From positions 558,001-622,000 of the forward strand of contig NZ_JBFAPK010000001.1 in assembly GCF_040676675.1 (NCBI RefSeq): DNA of 64,000 nucleotides, read 5' to 3'. This DNA is from JBFAPK01 sp040676675. GTDB taxonomy: Bacteria; Actinomycetota; Actinomycetes; Mycobacteriales; Micromonosporaceae. Shown one piece after another: positions 34,389 through 43,822 of the stretch. The position numbers and the translations under genes were made by a program. A model generated the notes under the pieces. It was not told where the DNA came from. It did not search any database and saw only the letters and a list, made by a program, of their open reading frames with translations. Numbering within the stretch: the first letter of the stretch is position 1; each line of letters opens with the position of its first letter.

Positions 34389-37175
34389 ATGAACTCGTAC
34401 GGCGATCCCAGTTCTCCGCGTGGCCGGGCCCAGATACCCGGCACACAGGGTGATCCAGGGCCTGCGGCGGACGACTCGTACTGGCGGGCGGCGCCCGGAG
34501 GAGGGTCCGGGGGTGGTTGGGGCGGCAACGGCGGCTCCGCCGCGCCCCGGGCGGCTTCCAGCGGGCGGGCCTCCGTCGGCAAGGCTTCTCCGGTCAGCCC
34601 CGATCCGGCGGGCACCGGACGGGCCTCGGTCGGCCCGCCGGCGTCCGGGTCCGCGTCGGTCGGTTCGGCCTCCGTCGGTTCGGCCTCGGCCGGCCGGGCT
34701 CGGGTCGGGCGGGCGGGCGTACCCGGCCCGGACGGCGGGATGGGCGCGGGTCGCCCCGGCGCCGGCCGGGCGACGGTGGGCGCCGCCTCGGTGGGTACCG
34801 CGGGCCGCGCCAGCGTCGCGCGCGCCGCGGTACCGGTCTCGCCGGCCGGCCCCGGTGGCTCCGGACCGGACGGGCCCGGTGGCTCGGGTCCGGGGCGGCG
34901 CGGGCGCGGCGCGGCGGCCGACGACCCGGACGCCAAGGCGAAGGCGAAGCGCCGCCGGCGCATGAACTGGATCATCGCCTCCTGCGCCGTCTTCATCATG
35001 CTCGCGGGCGTCGGCGTGGTCGGCTTCACCTACTACTCGACCACCGTCCCGCTCCCCAAGGACGTGCCGCTGCCGCTGTCGACCACGGTCTACGCGAAGG
35101 ACGGCAAGACGGCGCTGGTGAAGCTCGGCGAGGAGAACCGCCAGTTCGTCACGAAGGAACAGATCCCCGAGTTCCTCCAGCACGAGGTGGCCTCGGCCGA
35201 GGACCGCAAGTTCTACGAGCACTCCGGCGTCGACTACGTCGGCATCGTCCGGGCGGCCTTCAACAACTTCACGGGCGGCAGCAAGCAGGGCGCCTCGACG
35301 ATCACCCAGCAGTACGCCCGCAACGCCTACGCGAACCTGCATGACGACACGTACGCGCGGAAGGTGAAGGAGGCGATCCTCGCCTCCAAGCTGAGCGACA
35401 AGTACGACAAAGACGAGATCATGCAGCACTACCTGAACACGATCTACTTCGGTCGCAACGCGTACGGCATCCAGGCGGCGGCGCAGGCGTACTTCGGCAA
35501 GGACGTCAGCAAGCTGACCCCGGCCGAGGGCGCGGTGCTGGCCGCGGTGATCAAGCAGCCGGAGCCGGACCAGAGCACCGGGCACAAGGGCTACGACCCG
35601 TCGCTCAACCTGCAGGCCGCCACGGACCGCTGGAACTACGTGCTGGACGGCATGATCGAAAAGAAGTGGATGAACCCGGCGGACCGTCCCACGCAGTACC
35701 CGACGGTTCTGCCGATCAAGCAGAGCGGCACCGCCTTCGGCGTGAACACGCCGAAGGGCAACGTCGTCAACTACGTCCGCGACGAGATGAAGCAGATGGG
35801 GCTCTGCGTCGACGGGCCACGGGACAACCCGCAGAGCTGCTCGGCGCAGCTCGCCGACGGCGGTTACAAGATCACCACCACCATCGACCCGAAGATGCAG
35901 GCCGCCGCGGAGGCTGCGGCGCGGCCGGCCCAGAAGGGCTCCGAACTCGACGGCCAGCCGAAGAACCTGATGGCCGCGATCGTCGCGATCGACCCGAAGA
36001 CCGGCCAGGTGCTCGCCTACTACGGCGGCGACAGCGGCGCGGACATCGACTACGCGGGCGTCAACACCGACAGCAGCGGCCGGCTCTACGGCGGCCACCC
36101 GCCGGGCTCGTCGTTCAAGGTCTACACGCTGACCGCCGCGATCGACTCGAACGTTTCGGTGCAGTCGCACTGGGACGCGTCGAACTTCAAGCCCGAGGGC
36201 TTCGACGCCGAGATCACCAACGCGGGCCGGGACGTGAAGAAGACCTGTGACACCTGGTGCACGCTCCAGTACTCCACGGAGCAGTCGTACAACGTGCCCT
36301 TCTACCACGTGACCGAGAAGATCGGCCCGGCCAAGGTCGTGGACATCGCCAAGGCCGCCGGGGTCAACACCATGTGGACCGTGCCGGAAAAGGGCGACCC
36401 GGAGGCGGTCGACCTCACCAAGAAGAAGGGCGACGACGTCGCGCCGTCCCCGTTCTACAACGTGGTCGGCTACGGGCAGTACCCCATCACCGTCCTCGAC
36501 CACGCGAACGGCCTGGCCACCCTCGCGAACGGCGGCATGTACAACAAGGCCCACTTCGTCGTGAAGATCGAGCAGCAGAACCAGGCCACCGGCAAGTGGG
36601 AGAAGAAGGGCGGCGAGCAGCTCAAGCCGCAGCGGCGGATCAAGAAGTCGGTCGCCGACCAGGTAACGGCCGTGCTCAAGAAGATCCCGGGGATCAACCA
36701 CCATGCCCTGGCCAGCGACCGGGAGGCCGCCGGCAAGACCGGTACCTGGCAGTACGGCAACACCAAGCACAACTCCAACGCGTGGATGGTCGGCTACACC
36801 CCGCAGATCGCCACCGCGGTCTGGGTCGGCAGCAAGGACCCGAAGAAGCCCGAGATCATCGACGATGACGAGAAGGACATCGGCGGTAGCGGCCTGCCGG
36901 CCGACATCTGGAAGCGCTTCATGGACGCCGCGCTGAAGGGCAAGGAGGAGGTCAAGCTGCCGGACGTCGTCCAGATGGGTGACGAGAGCGTCGGCAACGG
37001 CATCGAGAAGACCCCGCCCCCGCCGCCGCAGGGGCAGCAGTGCAACCCGATGGTCAACCCGTTCTGCAGCAACCCGCCCACCGGCCCGAACCCGCCCACC
37101 GGTCCGAACCCGCCCACCGGTCCCAACTTCCCCCCGGGTGGGCCGAACGGCGGTGACCGCAACAACGGCGGCTGA
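34389..37175 (+). CDS. ponA: Bifunctional penicillin-binding protein 1 (transglycosylase/transpeptidase)
   Basis: 928 residues. A low-complexity Gly/Ala/Ser cytoplasmic region (1-190) and a transmembrane helix (193-216) are followed by the GT51 domain with catalytic Glu in EDRKFYEHSG (E271) and GASTITQQYARN (302-313). The transpeptidase domain has the SxxK motif in PGSSFK (S575, K578), SYN (634-636) and KTGT (784-787). The tail carries three copies of PPTGPN encoded by an 18-base DNA repeat (about 37075-37131). It polymerises and cross-links peptidoglycan at the cell surface. The start has AGGG eight bases upstream. A strong terminator follows. Confidence 0.96.
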   Translation: MNSYGDPSSPRGRAQIPGTQGDPGPAADDSYWRAAPGGGSGGGWGGNGGSAAPRAASSGRASVGKASPVSPDPAGTGRASVGPPASGSASVGSASVGSASAGRARVGRAGVPGPDGGMGAGRPGAGRATVGAASVGTAGRASVARAAVPVSPAGPGGSGPDGPGGSGPGRRGRGAAADDPDAKAKAKRRRRMNWIIASCAVFIMLAGVGVVGFTYYSTTVPLPKDVPLPLSTTVYAKDGKTALVKLGEENRQFVTKEQIPEFLQHEVASAEDRKFYEHSGVDYVGIVRAAFNNFTGGSKQGASTITQQYARNAYANLHDDTYARKVKEAILASKLSDKYDKDEIMQHYLNTIYFGRNAYGIQAAAQAYFGKDVSKLTPAEGAVLAAVIKQPEPDQSTGHKGYDPSLNLQAATDRWNYVLDGMIEKKWMNPADRPTQYPTVLPIKQSGTAFGVNTPKGNVVNYVRDEMKQMGLCVDGPRDNPQSCSAQLADGGYKITTTIDPKMQAAAEAAARPAQKGSELDGQPKNLMAAIVAIDPKTGQVLAYYGGDSGADIDYAGVNTDSSGRLYGGHPPGSSFKVYTLTAAIDSNVSVQSHWDASNFKPEGFDAEITNAGRDVKKTCDTWCTLQYSTEQSYNVPFYHVTEKIGPAKVVDIAKAAGVNTMWTVPEKGDPEAVDLTKKKGDDVAPSPFYNVVGYGQYPITVLDHANGLATLANGGMYNKAHFVVKIEQQNQATGKWEKKGGEQLKPQRRIKKSVADQVTAVLKKIPGINHHALASDREAAGKTGTWQYGNTKHNSNAWMVGYTPQIATAVWVGSKDPKKPEIIDDDEKDIGGSGLPADIWKRFMDAALKGKEEVKLPDVVQMGDESVGNGIEKTPPPPPQGQQCNPMVNPFCSNPPTGPNPPTGPNPPTGPNFPPGGPNGGDRNNGG

Positions 37176-37199
37176 CGGCCGTCGGGTAGCGATCGCGTG

Positions 37200-37244
37200 A
37201 ACGCCGCCGGCGGCCGGGATTCCTCTCGGCCGCCGGCGGCGTTT
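37200..37244 (+). terminator. Rho-independent terminator of ponA
   Basis: A perfect 17-base stem (AACGCCGCCGGCGGCCG with its complement) and 10-base loop, followed by T residues, 24 bases after the ponA stop. Confidence 0.9.
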
Positions 37245-37327
37245 CGGCCTCCGGTCCTCGCCCCGGACGTACCGACACGGGCCCGGGGGAGGACGGATGG
37301 CCGGTGCGTACGGCAGGATGCCTGTTC

Positions 37328-38869
37328 ATGAGTGCGCAGTCGGCGGCAGGCATCGACGAGCCTGAGAAGATTGACCACCCTTCCCGGTCGGACGGGTTCG
37401 TCCGCGGGCTGTCCCAGGCGATCGGCGGCCCGCTCGGCGAGCACGCCGTCGGGGTCGACCGCCCGGTCAACCGGCCCAACCGGTTCTGGACGGCGGCGCG
37501 GATCGTGCTGGCCCTGACGTGTCTCACCCTCGCGCTGCACTGGGTGCAGAAGTCGCCCTGCCAGGACGGCGCCTGGCAGAACAACGTGCAGTACACCCGG
37601 TTCTGCTACACGGACGTGCTGGCGCTGTACTACGCGGAGGGCCTCAACGAGGGCAAGGTGCCGTACCGGGACCACCCGGTCGAGTACCCGGTGGTGACCG
37701 GGTACTTCATGGGCGCGCTCGGGCTGCCGGTACACAGCCTCGGCACGTCCCGCCCCGAGATCAACCAGGGGATGTGGTTCTACAACCTGAACGCGCTGGT
37801 GCTCGGCGCGCTCGCCATCGCCACCGTCGCGGTCATCCTCGCGCTGCGCCGCCGCCGGCCGTGGGACGCCGCGATGTTCGCGCTCTCCCCCGCGCTCCTG
37901 GTCACCGCCACGGTCAACTGGGACCTGCTCGCCGTCGGGCTCGCCGCCTTCGGCCTGTACGCCTGGGCGCGGCGCCGGCCCGTGCTCGCCGGCCTCCTGC
38001 TCGGGCTCGCCGGCGCGGCGAAGCTCTGGCCACTGTTCATCCTCGGCCCGCTGCTCGTGCTGGCGCTGCGGGCCGACCGGCTCCGGCAGGCGCTGGCGGC
38101 GCTCGGCACCGCCGCGCTCGCGGTCGTCGTCGTGAACCTGCCCGTGGCGATCCCGTACCGGGAGAGCTGGGACCGGTTCTTCGAACTCAACACCGAGCGG
38201 GCGATCGACTGGGGCACCCTCTGGTACATCGGGCGGTACCTGGATGGGAAGTGGCACAGCGGCAGCCCGGGCGACCAGGGGCCGTTCCAGTGGTTGAGCA
38301 ACCACGTCGACCCGACCCTGAACTACCTGACGTACGCGCTCTTCGGAGTGGCCTGCCTCGCGATCGCCGCGCTGGCGCTGCGGGCCCCGCGCCGGCCCCG
38401 GCTGGCCCAACTCGCCTTCCTGGTCGTCGCCGCGTTCCTGATCTTCAGCAAGGTGTGGTCGCAGCAGTACGTGCTCTGGCTGCTGCCGCTGGCCGTGCTC
38501 GCCCGGCCGCGTTGGGGGGCGTTCCTGGCCTGGCAGCTCGCGGAGGTCTGCTACTTCGTCGCCTTCTACGGGGAACTGCTCGGCGCCTCCGGCAAGCAGG
38601 TCTTCCCCGAGGGCGTCTTCGTGCTGGCCGCGACGCTCCGGCTGGTCACCGTCTGCGTGCTCTGCGGTCTCGTCGTGCGGGACATCCTGCGGCCGGAGCG
38701 CGATCCGGTGCGCCAGACCTACGCGGACGACCCGGACGGCGGGGTGCTGGACGGCGCACCGGACGCGCCGTGGGCGCTGCGCTGGCGGCGACCGGTCGCG
38801 TCGCGGTCGGTACCGGGACCCGCCGTACCCGCCGCGGAACCGCCCCTGGAGCACGCCGCTCCGGCCTGA
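37328..38869 (+). CDS. GT-C membrane glycosyltransferase-like protein (GT87/DUF2029 type)
   Basis: 513 residues. About ten to eleven hydrophobic segments with the GT87-like first-loop pattern (YTDVLALYYAEGLNEGKVPYRDHP, with the Asp and Tyr/Arg residues expected to bind a polyprenyl-mannose donor) and GLAGAAKLWPLFILGPL, matching the conserved Lys-containing helix. Such proteins add mannose to lipid carriers outside the membrane. The gene follows ponA as Rv0051 does in M. tuberculosis. ATG 37328 has no Shine-Dalgarno; CAGGAT eight bases upstream could give a leaderless transcript. The tail is Pro/Ala-rich. Confidence 0.82.
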   Translation: MSAQSAAGIDEPEKIDHPSRSDGFVRGLSQAIGGPLGEHAVGVDRPVNRPNRFWTAARIVLALTCLTLALHWVQKSPCQDGAWQNNVQYTRFCYTDVLALYYAEGLNEGKVPYRDHPVEYPVVTGYFMGALGLPVHSLGTSRPEINQGMWFYNLNALVLGALAIATVAVILALRRRRPWDAAMFALSPALLVTATVNWDLLAVGLAAFGLYAWARRRPVLAGLLLGLAGAAKLWPLFILGPLLVLALRADRLRQALAALGTAALAVVVVNLPVAIPYRESWDRFFELNTERAIDWGTLWYIGRYLDGKWHSGSPGDQGPFQWLSNHVDPTLNYLTYALFGVACLAIAALALRAPRRPRLAQLAFLVVAAFLIFSKVWSQQYVLWLLPLAVLARPRWGAFLAWQLAEVCYFVAFYGELLGASGKQVFPEGVFVLAATLRLVTVCVLCGLVVRDILRPERDPVRQTYADDPDGGVLDGAPDAPWALRWRRPVASRSVPGPAVPAAEPPLEHAAPA

Positions 38870-38961
38870 CCGGCCGCCCCGATCCCCCGGCCGGCCCGCG
38901 CGGTCGGCCCGATCGCTCTGCCCGTGCGGTCGGCCCGTCTCGACCGCATCCCGGACAGCAC

Positions 38962-39003
38962 GCCGCCCCGGCACCGAGGAAATCCCTCCGGTGCCGGGGC
39001 GGC
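38962..39003. terminator. Bidirectional terminator
   Basis: A perfect 15-base stem (GCCGCCCCGGCACCG with its complement) with a 12-base loop, between convergent genes ending at 38869 and 39016. Confidence 0.85.
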
Positions 39004-39015
39004 TCGCGTACGTCC

Positions 39016-41337
39016 CTACAGCCGGTAGACGACCGCGTCGCCGACCTCCTCGCGCTGGATGCCGAGCGTCTCCACGGGCAGGTCGATGGTCGCCTCCCAC
39101 GGCGTACCGCCGACCCGGTCCCGGACCAGCACGACGGTGCGTACCCCGAGGGTGCGCAGGTACTCCACGCTGGTCGCGTCCGGGAAGCTCGTGGTGGCCC
39201 GGCGGACCTCGTCGAGCTGGCGCGGGGTGAAGCCGCTGCCGCCGTTGACGATCTTCTGGAACCGCGAGGTCGACCAGAGCATCACGTTCTCGTCGAACTC
39301 CTGGCCGCTGGGCAGCACCAGGACCGGCCCCTCGGCGGTACGCATCGCCGCCGGTTGCAGCGGCACGATCGGGTGCGGGGTGGTGTTCAGCCCCTCGACG
39401 AGCACCAGCGCCAACGGCAGCACCATGGCCAGCCGCAGCCACGGCCCGGGCCACGGCGGTACGCGCTGCGCGGCGACCTCCCGTACCCGCACCACGAACG
39501 CGCTCACGGCGCCCGCCGCGAGGATGCCGAGCAGCAGCGTGGTCCAGAGCATCAGCCGGCCCGGCGTGCGGAGCCCGTTCCAGCCGGGCAGGTGCTCGAA
39601 GAGCGGCAGGTAGGTGTAGGTGCCGCCGAAGAAGCGGGTGCCCATCGCGAGGATCGCGGTGGCCAGCACCCCGGCGAGCAGGAACAGCCGCTGCCGTACC
39701 GTCCAGATGGAGAAGAGCAGCCCGCCCGCGGCGAGCGCGTAGAGCACGAAGCCCGGTAGCAGGGTCATCTCGGGGTGCCAGGGCAGCCCGGCGCGCGCCT
39801 GCTCGTGCAGGCTCCCCCAGATCCGCGACTCGGCGGGGGCGACGAAGAAGCCGCTCGGCGGGGGCGAGTAGGCGCCCAGGATGTCCACCGACCGCTTGGC
39901 CTCCGGATACAGCTGGGCGACCTTGAAGTACGGGATCGACAGCAGCGCCCCGGCCAGCACGAAGATCGCCCCGCCCAGCACGTCGGCGAGCAGCAGCCGG
40001 GCGCCGAAGGGGCGCCGTACGCGCCGGCCGAGGTAGCGCCGCGCCAGCCAGATCACCGTCGCGACCAGCACGACCAGGCCCAGGATGTACGCGAACGGCA
40101 GGCCGATGCCGAAGCCCAGGCTCAGCTGCCAGGCGGCGACGAGCCAGCCGGTCAGCGCCCAGCCGGAGCGGCGTCGCTCGGGGCGGTAGCCCAGCCGCAG
40201 CGACCAGCCGTGCCCCCGGGCCAGCAGGGCCAGGGCCAGTGGGATGCCGCCGTTGGAGACGATGTGCAGGTGCCCGGCCTGGGCGAGCAGCCACGGCGCG
40301 TACGCGTAGCCGGCGGCCGCCACCGCCGCCCCGGCCTTGCCCGAGCCGAGCTGCCGCACCAGGGCGTACGCGCCGAAGAAGGCGAGCGCGTGCGCCAGCA
40401 CAAAGATGATGTTGTACCGGAGGACGGCCGCCGTGGGGCCACTGCCGATCATGCCGGCCGGCGCGTAGCCGAGCAGCATGTCGGAGAAGGCGAAGCTCCA
40501 CCGCAGCGGGTAGAAGCTGTTGGACTGGAAGAGCTGCCCCGGGTCGGTCAGCAGGATGTGTCCCGACCAGGCCATCTGCCAGGCCTGCAGGGTCGGGTCC
40601 CAGACGTCCTGGGCAATGGTGTGCTGCGGGTAGCGCAACGTGGGCCAGGTCATCAGGACGGCGAGGGCGAGGCTGCCCAGCACCGCGAGCGTCCACTCGT
40701 GGATCAGCACCCGGCCGGTACGGCGCAGGATCCGGCGGACGCGTCCGGGCACCCGCTCCGGCTCGGGGGCGAAGGCGGCGAACGGATCGTCCTGCTTCTC
40801 CTCGCCGTCGGGCGCGGTTGCGCCCGTACCGGCGGGATCGCCGGCCGGCGCGTCCTTCCCGGCGTTCTCGCCGGCGGCGGCGCGCCGGGCGGCCCGGCCC
40901 AGCCTGATCCGACCGAGCCTGAAGCCGCGCGAGGCGGGCGCGGCGTCCCGGGCGTCTGCCTTCTCCCCGGCGTCTGCCTTCTCCCCGGTGGCGGCCTTCT
41001 CGTCGACGGTGGCCGGCCCGGTCCCGCCGCTCCCGCTCCCGCCCCGTTCGGTCGCGTCCGGCCCGGCCTTGCCGGGGTCGTCCACCAGCGCGGCCTTCCC
41101 GGGGTCGTCCCCGTCCGGCGCGGCCTTGCCGGAATCGTCCCCAGCCGGCCCGGTCGCGTCCGGCGCGGCCTTCGTCGGGGCGGTCTCCGCCGCCCCGGCC
41201 TCGCCCGATCGGGATCCGGGGGCGTCACCCGACCGGGATTCGACGGTCGCCCCGGGCTCGTTCGCCGGGCCGGTCTCGCCGGCGCCCAGGGTGGGCCCGG
41301 AGGTCACGTCGGTCACGTCTGACTGCTCCGTGGTCAT
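39016..41337 (-). CDS. Large multi-pass membrane protein, GT-C-like
   Basis: 773 residues. The first ~190 are low-complexity with degenerate repeats of a DDPGKA(A/G)PD type. About eleven to twelve hydrophobic segments follow (about 215-640), then a soluble C-terminal domain (about 650-773). The first extracellular loop after helix 1 (TIAQDVWDPTLQAWQMAW) has the acidic residues typical of GT-C glycosyltransferases, and HLHIVSNGGIPLALALLARG and RTPGRLMLW are conserved-looking. The donor and acceptor are unknown. Its start is 11 bases after the stop of the endonuclease IV-like gene, so they share a transcript. Confidence 0.72.
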   Translation of the reverse strand: MTTEQSDVTDVTSGPTLGAGETGPANEPGATVESRSGDAPGSRSGEAGAAETAPTKAAPDATGPAGDDSGKAAPDGDDPGKAALVDDPGKAGPDATERGGSGSGGTGPATVDEKAATGEKADAGEKADARDAAPASRGFRLGRIRLGRAARRAAAGENAGKDAPAGDPAGTGATAPDGEEKQDDPFAAFAPEPERVPGRVRRILRRTGRVLIHEWTLAVLGSLALAVLMTWPTLRYPQHTIAQDVWDPTLQAWQMAWSGHILLTDPGQLFQSNSFYPLRWSFAFSDMLLGYAPAGMIGSGPTAAVLRYNIIFVLAHALAFFGAYALVRQLGSGKAGAAVAAAGYAYAPWLLAQAGHLHIVSNGGIPLALALLARGHGWSLRLGYRPERRRSGWALTGWLVAAWQLSLGFGIGLPFAYILGLVVLVATVIWLARRYLGRRVRRPFGARLLLADVLGGAIFVLAGALLSIPYFKVAQLYPEAKRSVDILGAYSPPPSGFFVAPAESRIWGSLHEQARAGLPWHPEMTLLPGFVLYALAAGGLLFSIWTVRQRLFLLAGVLATAILAMGTRFFGGTYTYLPLFEHLPGWNGLRTPGRLMLWTTLLLGILAAGAVSAFVVRVREVAAQRVPPWPGPWLRLAMVLPLALVLVEGLNTTPHPIVPLQPAAMRTAEGPVLVLPSGQEFDENVMLWSTSRFQKIVNGGSGFTPRQLDEVRRATTSFPDATSVEYLRTLGVRTVVLVRDRVGGTPWEATIDLPVETLGIQREEVGDAVVYRL

Positions 41338-41348
41338 GGTGTCGTTCC

Positions 41349-42125
41349 CTACCGGCCCAACCGGTCCCGCAGGTACGCGATGTCGGCGCCCTGCCCGTCG
41401 GCGCCACCCGGCGTCTCGACGATGACCGGAGCGTCGGCGGCACGGACCACCGCGACCAGCAGTTCCGGGTCGATGGTCCCCCGGGCGAAGTTGTCGTGCC
41501 GGTCCCGCCCGGAGTCGAACGCGTCCCTGGAGTTGTTGGCGTGCACCAGGTCGATCCGACCGGTGATCGCCCTGACCCGGTCGACCACGTCGAGCAGGTC
41601 CTCACCGCCGGCGTGTGCGTGGCAGGTGTCCAGGCAGAACCCGACACCGTACTCGCCGACGGCGTCCCACAGCCGGGCGAGCGCGTCGAACCGGCGGGCA
41701 CAGGCGTTGTCACCCCCGGCGGTGTTCTCGATCAGTACCGGCGTGGCGAAGCCGCCCTCCTTCGCGGCGTACGCGAAGGTCTTGCGCCAGTTGTCGAAGC
41801 CGGCGGCGAGGTCGTCCCCCTTGCCGACGTGTCCGCCGTGGACGACCAGACCCCTGGCGCCGACCGCCGCGGCCGCGGCGGCGTGCGCGAGCAGCAGCTT
41901 GCGGCTCGGAATGCGGATCCGGTTGTTCAGCGTCGCCACGTTGATGACGTACGGCGCGTGGATGTAGACCTCGACCTCCGCCGTGCTCAACCGCTCGGCG
42001 TCCGCGCGGGGCTCCGGGCTCTTCCAGCCCTGCGGATCGGCGAGGAAGAACTGGACGGCGTCGGCCTTGCGGAGGGCTGCCTCGTCCAGTGGATCGACGG
42101 GATCGACGTGGGCTCCGATGCGCAT
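41349..42125 (-). CDS. Endonuclease IV-like TIM-barrel protein (AP endonuclease 2 family)
   Basis: 258 residues. Xylose-isomerase-like TIM barrel with metal-ligand motifs of the endonuclease IV family: RIGAHV at the start, YIHAPYVINVA, GLVVHGGHVG, PVLIENTAGGDN, GFCLDTCHAHAGG, DLVHANNSRD and VIVETPG. The family cuts DNA at abasic sites with a trinuclear zinc centre; the motif set looks intact. ATG 42125 fits TAGGCT seven bases upstream; the longer in-frame extension is low-complexity. Confidence 0.9.
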   Translation of the reverse strand: MRIGAHVDPVDPLDEAALRKADAVQFFLADPQGWKSPEPRADAERLSTAEVEVYIHAPYVINVATLNNRIRIPSRKLLLAHAAAAAAVGARGLVVHGGHVGKGDDLAAGFDNWRKTFAYAAKEGGFATPVLIENTAGGDNACARRFDALARLWDAVGEYGVGFCLDTCHAHAGGEDLLDVVDRVRAITGRIDLVHANNSRDAFDSGRDRHDNFARGTIDPELLVAVVRAADAPVIVETPGGADGQGADIAYLRDRLGR

Positions 42126-42138
42126 GAGGGCGAGCCTA
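42126..42138 (-). promoter_or_regulatory. Leaderless -10 element for the endonuclease IV-like gene
   Basis: On the minus strand TAGGCT (42138-42133) is followed by seven bases and the ATG. Confidence 0.6.
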
Positions 42139-42322
42139 CGTCGCGGGGGCGACCGGGAGGGTCTGCCGGAGGCGCCATTTCGGGGTACCGGTCCGCCGGC
42201 CGTCCGCGTCACCGGGTCGTCCACCGGTCGTTAGGCCGGGTGAAACCGCCGGTCCGGACCTGGGACAGGGGCCGACCGGGGGATCGAAGCGTCTTGACCT
42301 GCCGGTCTGGAAGAGGGGAAAC

Positions 42323-43033
42323 GTGCCGTCGCCGACCCGACACCGCCGCGCCACCGTGGCCGTCGCCGCGCTCTTCGCCGGCGCGCCGTCGCTGGCGTCG
42401 AGCGTGGCGACGGCCGGCCCGCCACCCGATCCGGCCCGCGACGGCCGGCCGGAGGTGGTCTTCACCGGCGGTGGCCTGTTCCGGGTGCGCTGCGGCGTCG
42501 AGCCGAAGCCCACGTCGCTGCGGCTGCCACCGGAGAGTTCGCTCCGGGTGGTCAACGACACCGGCCGGTCGGCTCGGCTGCTGCTGGACGGTGTGGCGCA
42601 GGGCGAGATACCGGGCGGCTCGGCCGGGGACGTACTGGTTCACCGCGGTCCCGTGTCGGTGGCGCTGCGGCCGGACTGCCTCCTGACGGACGAGGCGGCC
42701 GTGCGGGTCGAGGTGCAGGCGGTACCGGTCGGCGCGGTGCCGACCGGTCCGGAGGCGATGTCCAGCGGTGACCTGGCTGGCGCGGGCGACCGTGCCGGGG
42801 GCGCTGCTCCGGGGGCGTCCTCCGCCACGCGGCCCGGCGTGGCGGAGGACGCCCCGCCGCTGAACTGGGCGCGCGGGCCGGCTGCGGAGCCCGCCGGGCA
42901 GATCCGGCCGGTGCGCGAGGGTGGCCCGGTGGGGTTGCTGGCGTTGATCGCCGCGATCTGTGTGGTGGGCGTCTCCGCAGGAGCAATTCGGGCTATTATC
43001 GCTCAACGTGCAACTCGGGCAGTTGTGGCGTAA
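42323..43033 (+). CDS. Exported protein with C-terminal membrane anchor, function unknown
   Basis: 236 residues. A signal-peptide-like N terminus (basic residues, then hydrophobic about 10-31), a single small beta-rich domain (about 40-130) with two cysteines (C57 and C118) that could form a disulfide, an Ala/Gly/Pro-rich linker, and a C-terminal hydrophobic helix (about 207-227) ending in a basic tail. This is the layout of a surface-anchored protein. No family is recognised. GTG 42323 is preceded by AGAGGGGAA. It stands alone upstream of the rpsF operon. Confidence 0.75.
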   Translation: MPSPTRHRRATVAVAALFAGAPSLASSVATAGPPPDPARDGRPEVVFTGGGLFRVRCGVEPKPTSLRLPPESSLRVVNDTGRSARLLLDGVAQGEIPGGSAGDVLVHRGPVSVALRPDCLLTDEAAVRVEVQAVPVGAVPTGPEAMSSGDLAGAGDRAGGAAPGASSATRPGVAEDAPPLNWARGPAAEPAGQIRPVREGGPVGLLALIAAICVVGVSAGAIRAIIAQRATRAVVA

Positions 43034-43052
43034 GATGACAATACAATAGGCT
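43023..43052 (+). promoter_or_regulatory. Candidate promoter of the rpsF-ssb-rpsR-rplI operon
   Basis: TTGTGG (43023-43028) and TAGGCT (43047-43052) are separated by 18 bases. Transcription would begin near 43059 and give a leader of about 345 bases before rpsF. The -35 overlaps the end of the upstream gene. Confidence 0.45.
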
Positions 43053-43149
43053 CCGCGGGGTACCTCCAGTCCAACCTCATCGGTGTGGTCGTTCCTCCCC
43101 AGGTCCCACCCAAAGAATGCGGACGGGGTGCCCCGCGGCTCTACCGGAA

Positions 43150-43184
43150 GGCCCCGCCCCCGCCACCACGGCGGAGGCGGGGCC
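43150..43184 (+). terminator. GC-rich hairpin (terminator or attenuator)
   Basis: GGCCCCGCCCCCGCC pairs with GGCGGAGGCGGGGCC (one mismatch) around a 5-base loop. There is no T-tract. It lies inside the predicted rpsF leader. Confidence 0.5.
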
Positions 43185-43249
43185 GGTCCGTCTCTCGGGC
43201 GGCCGCCGGTACGTCGCCGGTCCGTCTCTCGGGCGGCCGCCGGGACGTC
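43182..43249. repeat. 34-bp tandem duplication
   Basis: Two adjacent copies (43182-43215 and 43216-43249) differing at one base, each starting GCCGGTCCGTCTCTCGGG. It lies in the rpsF leader. Confidence 0.9.
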
Positions 43250-43405
43250 GCGCGGGGCGCCGCCGGTACGCGGAGCCGGCCGGGTATTCTGGTCAGGTTG
43301 TCCAGGCGCGCCGGTGGGGTCCGCCCACGACGTGTCCCGGCAACGACGCACGACCTCCTGCCACGGAAGGACCGTGGCCGCTAGCCCACAGGAGGTGAGC
43401 ACGTC

Positions 43406-43696
43406 TTGCGTCATTACGAAATCATGGTGATCCTCGACCCAAGTCTCGAGGAGCGCACCGTCGCCCCGTCGCTCGACACGTACCTGAACGTGATCCGGAC
43501 CGCGGGTGGCTCGGTGGAGAAGCTCGACGTGTGGGGCCGCCGGCGCCTCTCGTTCGAGATCAACAAGAAGGCCGAGGGCATCTACGCCGTCATCGACCTG
43601 CAGGCCACGCCTGACGCGGTGGCGGAGTTGGACCGGCAGCTGCGACTCAACGAGTCCGTGCTGCGCACCAAGGTCATCCGGCCGGAGACGCGCTGA
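43406..43696 (+). CDS. rpsF: 30S ribosomal protein S6
   Basis: 96 residues, normal length. MRHYEIMVILDPSLEE and KKAEGIYAVIDLQA are diagnostic of S6. It binds the central domain of 16S rRNA together with S18, which is encoded two genes downstream. The start is a rare TTG, supported by AGGAGGTGAGC immediately upstream and by the family start sequence. Confidence 0.97.
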   Translation: MRHYEIMVILDPSLEERTVAPSLDTYLNVIRTAGGSVEKLDVWGRRRLSFEINKKAEGIYAVIDLQATPDAVAELDRQLRLNESVLRTKVIRPETR

Positions 43697-43705
43697 CCCA
43701 GCATT

Positions 43706-43748
43706 CCGGCACGCCCGGATCTGACAGCTTTCCCGGCACGCCCGGATC
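43706..43748. repeat. 16-bp direct repeat between rpsF and ssb
   Basis: CCGGCACGCCCGGATC occurs at 43706-43721 and 43733-43748. It lies in the 126-base gap in the operon. Confidence 0.8.
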
Positions 43749-43822
43749 AGCCTCGTTAGCCCTGTCGTACTGCTCTGGCAGCCTGTACCGACAGAGACTG
43801 ATGAGTACGCGAGGAGATGGTC

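Larger units (their letters stand above)
43034..43405. other. Long leader region before rpsF
   Basis: 372 bases without a gene. It holds a 15-base-stem hairpin (43150-43184) and then a 34-bp tandem duplication (43182-43249). Ribosomal-protein operons starting with rpsF are autoregulated by an S6:S18-binding leader hairpin in many bacteria, so this region may be regulatory; I could not identify that motif with certainty. Confidence 0.5.

Noticed and set aside
36794..40696. 1,300-codon minus-strand frame opposite ponA and its neighbour
   Set aside because: It is an artefact of high GC content opposite well-supported genes (penicillin-binding protein, GT-C protein); the translated sequence resembles no protein.
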